Source: Theropithecus gelada
Taxonomy: Eukaryota; Chordata; Mammalia; Primates; Cercopithecidae
Reading direction: 5' to 3'
DNA length: 64,000 nucleotides
Assembly: GCF_003255815.1 (NCBI RefSeq)
Contig: NC_037674.1
Location: forward strand, 22,184,286 to 22,248,285
Shown: positions 56,421 through 64,000 of the stretch, piece after piece
Position numbering within the stretch: position 1 is the stretch's first letter
Layout: every line of letters starts with the position of its first letter
Program-made: the position numbers and the translations under genes
The notes under the pieces: generated by a model
Databases searched by the model: none
Seen by the model: only the letters and a program-made list of their open reading frames with translations
Told to the model about the DNA's origin: nothing

Positions 56421-58714
56421 TCAGGAGATGTGAGTTATTCATCAGGAGAAGTGAGATTTATCTCTGGGATTCAAAGATGGTTCAACATATACCAATCAAT
56501 AAATGTAATACACTACACTAACAAATGAAGAATAAAATTTATGCTGTCATCTCAAAAAATGCAGAAGAAAACATTTCATACAATTCATCATCCTTTCATG
56601 ACAAAAATTTTCAAAAAATGAGGTGTAGGACAAATGTACCTCAAGATAATAAAGGTCATATATGATAAGGCCACAGTTAACATTATACTTAATGATGAAA
56701 AGCTGGAAGCTTTTCCTCTAACACCAGGAAGAAGATAAAGATTTCCAACTCATCACTTCAACATAGTACTGGAAGTCTGAGCCAGAGAAATAAGGCAAGA
56801 AAAATTAATAAAAAGTATCTAAATGATAAAGGAAGAAGTAAAATTTGTTCTATTTGCAGATGATATGGTCTCAGTAAAGAAAACCCTAAAGACTACATCA
56901 AAAACTGCTATAAATTATAAACAACCCTGTAAAGTTCCAGGATGAAAAATAAAAATGCAAAAATCAGTAGTGTTTCTATACACTAACAATAAACTAAATA
57001 AAACTTTTTAAAAAATCTCATTTTCATTAGCACCCCAAAATACTTAAGAATAAATTTAATCAAGCAAGCGAGAGATTTGTACACTGAAAACTATAAAAGA
57101 TTAATAAAGGAAATTAAAGGCACAAATAAATGGAAGATATTATGTTCATGGACTGGAAGAATTAATACTGTTACAATGTCTATACTACTCCAAAGCAATC
57201 TACAGATGTAATCCTTATCAAAATTCCAATGATGTTTTTTGTAGAAATACAAAAACAATCCTAAAATTCCTAAGGAACTACAGAAGTCTCCAAACAGCCA
57301 AACCAATCTTGAGCATAAAGAACATAGCTGGAGACATCACACTACCTGATTTTAAAATATACTACAAAACTATTATACTCAAAACAGTATGACACTGGCA
57401 TAGAAACAGAAACATATAACAATGAAATAGAACATAGAGCCCAGAAAAGAATACATGGAATTACAGTCAATTTATCTTCAACCAAAGTGCCAAGAACACA
57501 TAATGGAGAAAGGACAGTCTCTTCAATGAAAGGTATTGGGGAAACTAGATATCCACTTTCAGAAGAATATAGCTGGACCCTTATTTCACAGCCTATGCAA
57601 AAATAACTTAAAATGGATTAAAGACTTAAACATAAGACCTGAAAACTATTAGAAGAAAACACAGGGGAAAAAAAACTTCTTGACACTGATTCGGGTATTT
57701 TTTTTTTTTTTTTTTTGATATTGTATCAAAAGCACAGACAACAAAAGCAAAAATAAACAAATAGGACTGCATCAAACTATAATGCTTCTGTACAGTAAAG
57801 AAAACAATCAACAGAAGGAAGAGACAACCTACAGAATGGAAGAAAATATTTGCAAACCATATATATGATAAGGGGTTAATATCCAAAATACATAAAGAGC
57901 AGAAGTAAGTCAATAGCTAAAAAACAAATAATATTTTAAAAAATGGACAAAGGACCTCAATAGACATTTTTCCAAAGAAGAGAAACACCTGGACAACAGC
58001 TATAAGACAAAGCGTTCAACATCATCAACTATCAGGGAAATGCAAAGCAAAACTGCAGTGAGATATTATCTCACATCTATTAGAACGCCTGTTATAAAAA
58101 AGACCAAAAACAAACCCCAAGAATTGTTGACAATGATATGTAGAAAAGGGAACTTTTGTATCCTGTTGGTGAAAATATAAATTAATATAGCCATTATGGA
58201 AAATAATACGGAGTTTCCTTACAAAATTAGAAACTAAACTACCGTATGATCCAGCGACCCTATTCCTGGGTATATCTCCAAAGAAACTGAAATCTATATT
58301 TTGAAGAGCTGTCTGTGTTTACATGTTCATTGAGGCAGTGTTCATAATAGCCAAGATATGGAATCAATTGAAGTGTCTGTGGATATATTAATGCACAAAG
58401 AAAATGTGGCATATTGTATACAGTAGAATATTATTCAGCTATAAAAAGCAGACAATCCTGTCATTTGTGACAATATGGATGAACCTGGAGGACATTACAC
58501 TAAGTGAAATAAGTCAGGTGCAGAAAGACAAATAGTACATGATCTCACTTATAGGAAGACTCAAAAGTTGAATTCATAGAAGCAGAGAGTAGAATGGTGG
58601 TTTCTAGGGACTGGAGGGGTATGGGAAATGGAGAGATGTTGGTGAAAAGGTGTAACATTTCAGTTAGATGAGATAAATAAATTCTGGAGATCTAATATGC
58701 AATATGGTAAAAAA

Positions 58715-58764
58715 ATATATATGTGTGTGTGTGTGTATATATACACACACACACACATATATAT
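58715..58764. repeat. Perfect 50-bp (AT)(GT)/(AC)(AT) palindrome
   Basis: T(GT)7, then ATATAT, then (AC)7A, flanked by matching AT runs. It reads identically on both strands over 25-base arms centred between 58739 and 58740. It lies at the tail end of the antisense AluS and probably grew from the Alu poly(A). Confidence 0.95.
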
Positions 58765-58767
58765 ATT

Positions 58768-59054
58768 TTGGAGACAGAGTCTTGCTCTGTTACCCAGGCT
58801 GGAGTGCAGTGGCATGACCTTGGCTCACTGCAACCTCCACCTCCTGGGTTCAAGCAATTCTCATGCCTCAGCCTCCCAAGTAGCTGGGACTACAGGCGTG
58901 CACCACAACGCCTGGCTAATTTGTTTGTAGTGTTAGCAGAGATGGAGTTTTGCCATGTTGGTCCAGCTGGTTTCAGACTCCTGGCCTCAAGTGATCTACC
59001 CGCCACAGCCTCCCAAAGTGCTAGGATTACAGGTGTGAGCCACCGCACCCAGCC
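58768..59054 (-). repeat. AluS, antisense
   Basis: Full-length dimeric Alu on the minus strand, from GGAGACAGAGTCTTGCTCTG to CACCGCACCCAGCC on the plus strand. It splits the 3' UTR of the old L1M. Frames of 77 and 111 codons here are Alu artefacts. Confidence 0.92.
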
Positions 59055-59244
59055 ATGAATATAATTAATAATACTGTATTGTATAGTTAAAATCTGTTAA
59101 GAGAGTGATGAGGTGATGAATATGTTAATTAGCTTAATTGTGGTAATTATTTCAAAATGTATACATATATCAAAACATCACATTTTACACTGTAAATATA
59201 TACAATTTTTAGTTGTTAATTATACTTCAATAAAGCTGGAAAAA

Positions 59245-62200
59245 GTAATAATGGCTCTTCTTGATGTTATCTCTCTCTAAAGATGACTAGGTCTTTTCTG
59301 GGAGGCAGAAAGACCTCTGGAAGAACAGGGTGATCCTAGGGAGGCACGGCTTAGGCTTCCTTCAATGCTGCTTCTCTTAGGATTCTTTTTTCTTACTCCC
59401 AGAATATGATACTTATTCCTTTTGTGAGCCATTCCTCCAAGGACGTGACCTTTCTGGACTCTCATCTGAAAGCCCAGGGTGTTCACGAAAGTTCCTCCAC
59501 CTTTGAAATGCTTGAGTGCCAACCTCTGTCTTCACAGCATAACAGAAATGTTAAAATTTCCTTTCAGCCTTTTAGTCTTCCAGATGTCATGTTTTATTGT
59601 GTTTTCTGTTGTTGTTTTGTTTTGTTTTGTTTTGGTGACTTTCCCTGTACACACACAATTGAAGTGCTGGTCAAAGACTCATAGGAGTAGGCAGACAGAT
59701 TTTGGAACTCCATCATTGCATTGCCTTTCTGTTCAGGACTTGGCCTGTAAAATGCTAGAAGATTGAAACTCTGTCTTCTCAGCCAATTAATTCTGCCAAT
59801 CTCCTTTCTCCAGCAACAAAGTTCTGAAAATGTCCTCAGAAGAAAAAGCTTGGATGAATATGGAGCTCACCTACTGTGCTTGTCTCCTCTTGAGGATCAT
59901 AGACTCTGAAACTCTACCTGCACTGGTTATGCTCCAGTGCCTTCCACTAGCTTTTTTATTTTTATTTTGTACCTACTTTTTCCAGCTTTTATATTCCCAC
60001 CTCCTACTACTCTTCCCAGTCCCTCAATAGGAAAGTTAATCTGATGTAGACTATTATGTCATAGCTAGAACTCAAAGTCCATTTGTTTTCTTTACATATG
60101 TAGTGTAAGAACCTTAGGGCTGAAGAAACACATCACCTGTTGCCTAATTCATTCCTCAGGTCACAGTTTCTGCTCAAAATGGTTTTTGATTGCTTCATTT
60201 GAACTTGAAGAAAAAATGCAGACAACAGTTGTAAGTGAAAATCACTTTGTGATAGTGAGAGAACTACAGTTAAATCCAATATTCGGGTTGTGAGGAATTG
60301 ATCAAGGCATTCATTCAGGTAGCTGGATCCATGGGAATCATCCTTCAGTGAATTGTGATTCTCTGATGTCTGTGTTCCTTTCATAAGCAGTGTTGAGCAG
60401 CAATGCCAATCCGTTTCGTCATTTTGACATTGTGAATTTGTAGAATATATATAGTAGAAATAGCATAAATATAGATCTACTTCTCTAACATGCTTTGGAA
60501 AATTTTATTCATAACAGGTGAGAAAACTTAGAATCAGAAAGGACAGAAAAGGTAGAGAATGGAGCCAACTTTCATGGAGTCTCTGCTGAGAATCATCATA
60601 GAATCACTGTCCAGGTTTCTGACACACAATATCTTTTCAATTTGCACAGCAATCCTAGGAGTAGATGTTTAGTAATTTTTGAAGAGATTAATTTTTTATT
60701 CCATTTTCTCAGGTAATAAAGAAGAGGTCCTGGAACTTGAATGCATCTTCTAACTTATACTTCAGTGCAGATTCATATACAATACTAACTAGTGCACAGT
60801 GACTATAGTGCAAGGCAGTCAAACACCTCCTCCATATAAAATTTGAGAGGACTAGAAACAAAATGCACAACAATAACAAAACTGTTGATTAAAAGCAAAT
60901 TTAAGAAGCTTTTTATTATGCATAGTCATTAGAAAAGAATGTGTGTGTGCTTTGGAAAAACTCTCTCAAAGGTGTACACGTTATTCAAATGCTATACTCA
61001 AGTACTGCATATAGAGCTTGGAGATTTCTTGGAGAAAGATACTATAAAACTAGAATATATAAATCTGACACCACCTGCTGTCCAATATTTTTCTCATATG
61101 TTCTATGTTATTTAATGGGAAAGTGTTCTCATTTGACCTAGATCAGGGCTGTGAAATGCAGCAGATACCTTCATTAGAACAACAGAAATAAAAAAATACA
61201 TAAAAAATTACAAGCTGTTTTAAAATATGTTCACAGAAGTCAGCTGGTCAAGGGATTTATTGCATTACAATTCTTAGAATTTGGCCTTTGAACAAAACCA
61301 TAACCAACATGAAAGTGGGAAAATCTTGTACAGTGCATAAAAATGATTTTGCTAATTTCAGGTAATGGTATCAGTAAAGGTTGTGCTCTTTGCATGTGAC
61401 GCAGCATAAGGATCTTTGAGTTTTTCACCTGAATTTTAACTACAAAACTGGATCTTTATTAAGTTTGAATACGAAGGAGTCTGGGGAGAGCTACACAGAG
61501 AGATGAAACAGTGTGTCACGTTCTGGCCCTTGAGGCTGATTTGCTCCTTGGTGTGCTTAGTAAATATCATGATGGGAGAATCACCTTTTCTAGGGAATCC
61601 CAGACACAGTCAAGTCTGTAATTTCACCAGGTTAAGCAAGGAATCTTGACTTTTAGTAGAAAAAGTTTGACCTTGCAGCAATTTTTTTCGTTAAGACTTT
61701 TCTGTTAAGATACATACGGCAAATCCTAAATTTGTGGAGCTGACTATACTTGCAAAAACCTAAGGTGATCATGTCTGTTCCAAATAAATGCAAAATAAGC
61801 ACAATAATCTAGTAAAAAACAAAACAAAACTAAGATTTATAGTGTCTTCTTCAAATAAGTTGAAATTATCTAACACATTGCCTCATTTATCACAACCATT
61901 CAAATGGAAAAAAAAAGCTTTTTGAGGGAGAAAACAAATTCGAAAACATTCTTGCCAACACATTAAGTATTTATGTAAATTCTAACCTACCACACTTTCT
62001 AGAACTTATTCTTTTGAGTATCAACAGTAATTAGTAAAATACAAAGGAGTGACTGGTAAGATGCTTCCAGTCTCATCTTTAAACATTTGCTAGAGAGAGT
62101 TAAGAAAGTGGGACTGGGCAAATAGAGAAAGTGAATCATGTATTCCCAACAAAAGGTTCAGCCCATTCTTCATGGTTCTCCAGAGCCCAGAACGCCCTTC

Positions 62201-62584
62201 AGGGTTTTTCTGACTTGGGGAAACAGGGAAGGGCTTATTCCTCTTGCATTGGATCAGTCATTAGAGAGGGGCTGTCCCCAAGAAAGTGATATAATCTTGA
62301 GTAGGGCTGTTCTTTTCAACCAAGGGCAAGTCTCAGAGAGAAGTTGAGCTGAGGTCTGTCAACTGGCAACACTGCTGAAGCTGAGGGAGTGATTTCATTC
62401 TGGGCAGCCCTCCCCTACCTATAGCCTTTGTTTCTCTCCAGTAAATTACATGTACTATATCCTTGCCCCAGGATCTGCTTCTGAGGGAGCCCTTTCTGCA
62501 ATAGTTACGTTGTAAAGTAGAAAGGATTCCCAAAATTAGTGTCTAATCTCACTAGCATTACAGGAATACAAAGGAATTCAGTGG
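59245..62584. other. Unassigned sequence
   Basis: About 3.3 kb with no gene I can support. A (TTTTG)n tract is at 59608-59633. The parts near 59260-60050 and 62130-62500 are less AT-rich and could be old LTRs or host sequence, but I cannot assign them. Short frames (for example 59406-59684 and 60133-60384) show no recognised family. Confidence 0.35.
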
Positions 62585-62790
62585 AAAGTACAGAAGCCTA
62601 GAGTCAAAAGAGCTGGGTTAGAGACATCTCCATAGCTGACAAACTGCTTCAACTTGAGTACAGCTGCTGATCTTTCCATCACTTGTCTTATCTGCCAAAC
62701 TAGGAATAACAGTAATTCATCTCAATCTATCTCAAAGATGTATTAAGCTATCAAATGAGATAAAATTTGGCAGAGCTTTTTGCATTACAT
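62585..62790 (+). repeat. MIR SINE, decayed
   Basis: Order resembles MIR: 'agagtcaaaagagctgggtt', 'cttgtcttatctgccaaact', 'aggaataacagtaattcatc' and 'tatcaaatgagataaaattt'. Confidence 0.55.
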
Positions 62791-62989
62791 AGTGCTTACA
62801 CATATTATTTAAACATAAAAAGTCATTATAGCAAACTCTATGAAACAAACTAGGTAGTTTTTAAAATAATTGGGTTGGATGAGTGCCTGATAGAATTTCT
62901 ATTTCCATCCTATAAAATATGGAGATAGTGAGAGACGTTCGATGTCTTTGTAGAAAATTTAGAAACAGAAAGCTCTGTAAGAATGAAAA

Positions 62990-63130
62990 TGAGATAAATT
63001 ATGTTTGAATCTTAGCTCTACCACTTTAAAGCTGACCTTTAAATAAATCACTTAACTTCTTAATAGCTAAATATCCTCATTTGTAAAGTGGTAAAATCAT
63101 ATTAAGTTGTTTATATAAGATCCACTTTTG
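62990..63130 (+). repeat. MIR SINE fragment
   Basis: Contains 'gaatcttagctctaccactt', 'aatcacttaacttcttaata' and 'cctcatttgtaaagtggtaa'. Confidence 0.65.
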
Positions 63131-63139
63131 CATATAAGT

Positions 63140-63215
63140 ATTCAATTATTAATCATTAATTCATCAAATATTTATTGAGGACCTACTGTGTGCCAATCAT
63201 AGTACTAGCCGTCAT
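63140..63215 (-). repeat. MIR/L2-like end, antisense
   Basis: The stretch 'tcatcaaatatttattgagg' followed by 'acctactgtgtgccaatcat' is the common antisense end shared by MIR and L2 relics. Too short to separate the two. Confidence 0.6.
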
Positions 63216-63253
63216 TAGCTATTTTTGTTTTTAATCAATGATATTGTTATTAT

Positions 63254-64000
63254 TGATATAGGAGCGGGACAGGGAAGTGCTGGGTTCCTTGAGAGAAAGG
63301 CAGGTCCCTGGCTAGGGCTCCACCCCCATGAACCTAGGTGAGGACAGCACTCCTGCTTTCACCCTCAAATGTTGCATTTTCCAAGACCACCCTGGCCCAC
63401 CACGCTCCCACCCTGTGCTTATAAAAACCCCCATACCCTAGCAGGCAGATCAGAAGTAAGTGGATGGCGAGAGGCACACATCTGCGAAAGAAGACAAGCA
63501 GTTGGACACTGAGAGGATGTGGAGGGGAGCACGTGGGGGAAGAGCACACCAATAGATGCTGGCAGGCCATGGACTGGCCGGATGAGGCGGAGTTTGGCTG
63601 GAGCTGACGGAGGAGAGCCAGGACTGCCAAGCGGCCCAACTCCAGGGGAAGACCATCTCCTCTCTGGCTGCCCCATTGTCTAAGAGCTGCTTCCACTCAA
63701 TAAAACTTTACACTCACTCTACAAGCCCACATGTGATCCGATTCTTCCGGTACACCAAGGCAAGAACCCAGGATACAGAAAACCTTTTATCCTTACGACA
63801 AGGTACAGGTTCTAATTGAGCTGGTTAACACAAGCCACCTATAGACAGCAAACTAAAAGAGCACCCTGTAACACACGCCCACTGGGGCTTCGGCTGTAGA
63901 CGTTCACCTCGAGACTCTGCCATAGGGTTGGAGCCCCGCAGCCTGCCCATCTGTATGCTCCCCTACAGGTTTGAGCAGCGGGCACTGAAGAAGTGAGCCA
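63254..64000 (+). mobile_element. Class I ERV LTR, cut by the window edge
   Basis: It starts TGATATAGGAGCGGGACAGG. A TATA box (CTTATAAAAA, 63418-63427) is followed about 280 bases later by AATAAA (63699-63704), then a U5 with CCTGTAACACACGCCCACTG and a Pro/Ser-free GC-rich tail. The order and several blocks match the minus-strand LTR at 39608-40412, so they belong to related families. The sequence runs off the window, so I cannot tell whether it is solo or leads into a provirus. Minus-strand frames here (63334-63696 and others) are artefacts of the GC-rich LTR. Confidence 0.75.

Larger units (their letters stand above)
56430..59244 (+). mobile_element. Old L1M (MA/MB-like) 3' part, split by AluS
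   Basis: Continuous L1 ORF2-to-3' UTR sequence: 'tatctctgggattcaaagat' (56460), 'tatttgcagatgatatggtc' (56849, RT active-site region), 'ggagacatcacactacctga' (57331), and 'ggtatgggaaatggagagat' in the 3' UTR (58619). After the Alu it resumes with 'aataatactgtattgtatag' and ends 'cttcaataaagctggaaaaa'. All frames are broken. Confidence 0.8.

Noticed and set aside
63334..63696. Minus-strand frames of 68-120 codons at the right end
   Set aside because: They are antisense to an LTR whose TATA box and polyadenylation signal read on the plus strand. No family signature.
1..64000. A previously undescribed multi-gene system
   Set aside because: Apart from L1 ORF1 and ORF2 there are no intact genes, operons or conserved gene neighbours. 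The structure is explained by layered retrotransposition and microsatellite growth.

Overview
The window is intergenic, repeat-built DNA of an Old World monkey (Cercopithecidae). Two young AluY copies (16076-16373 and 26019-26337) carry the sequence variants I associate with the Old World monkey AluYR/AluMac expansion. The only intact protein-coding genes are the two frames of a young LINE-1. I found no host exon, RNA gene, CRISPR array or prokaryotic feature. Family names come from recognising the sequences by eye, so subfamily labels are approximate.

Layout. 1-9 kb: an ERVL-MaLR element with a matching 5-bp target duplication (1026-1811), then L2, MER5-like, MIR and MLT1 fragments in otherwise unassigned sequence. 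9-19 kb: an Alu monomer, old L1M pieces (9.3-10.6, 13.15-14.4 and 15.75-18.5 kb), a THE1-type LTR with a 46-bp triplication, an AluS and an AluYR. 19.06-25.05 kb: a young L1 with complete ORF1 (338 codons) and ORF2 (1275 codons). It lacks roughly the first 180 bases of its 5' UTR. 26-27 kb: a second AluYR with a perfect 15-bp target duplication.

27.2-35.2 kb is one old L1M that later took in an L1PA 3' end, a MER2 DNA transposon with a large alternating purine/pyrimidine tract, an AluY, and a second L1 whose 5' part is inverted. 35-51 kb is mostly unassigned, with MIR/L2 relics, a solo class I ERV LTR (39608-40412, minus) and four MLT1-type LTRs between 45.8 and 49.4 kb. 51.4-55.7 kb is a textbook twin-primed L1: the 3' part is on the minus strand and the 5' part is inverted, with breakpoints adjacent in L1 coordinates. 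55.9-59.2 kb holds old L1M pieces interrupted by an AluS whose tail grew into a perfect 50-bp palindrome. The window ends inside a second class I LTR (63254 to the edge, plus), related to the one at 39.6 kb.

Function. In a young L1, ORF1p (RNA-binding trimer) and ORF2p (endonuclease and reverse transcriptase) form a ribonucleoprotein that copies L1 RNA into DNA and also mobilises Alu RNA. Most of the window is the product of that process acting over a long period. The features most worth checking are the intact monkey L1 and its odd 5' boundary, the two inverted L1s, the hairpin-forming repeats at 30 kb and 58.7 kb, and one unrecognised 164-codon frame at 128-622. I saw no evidence of an undescribed multi-gene system.
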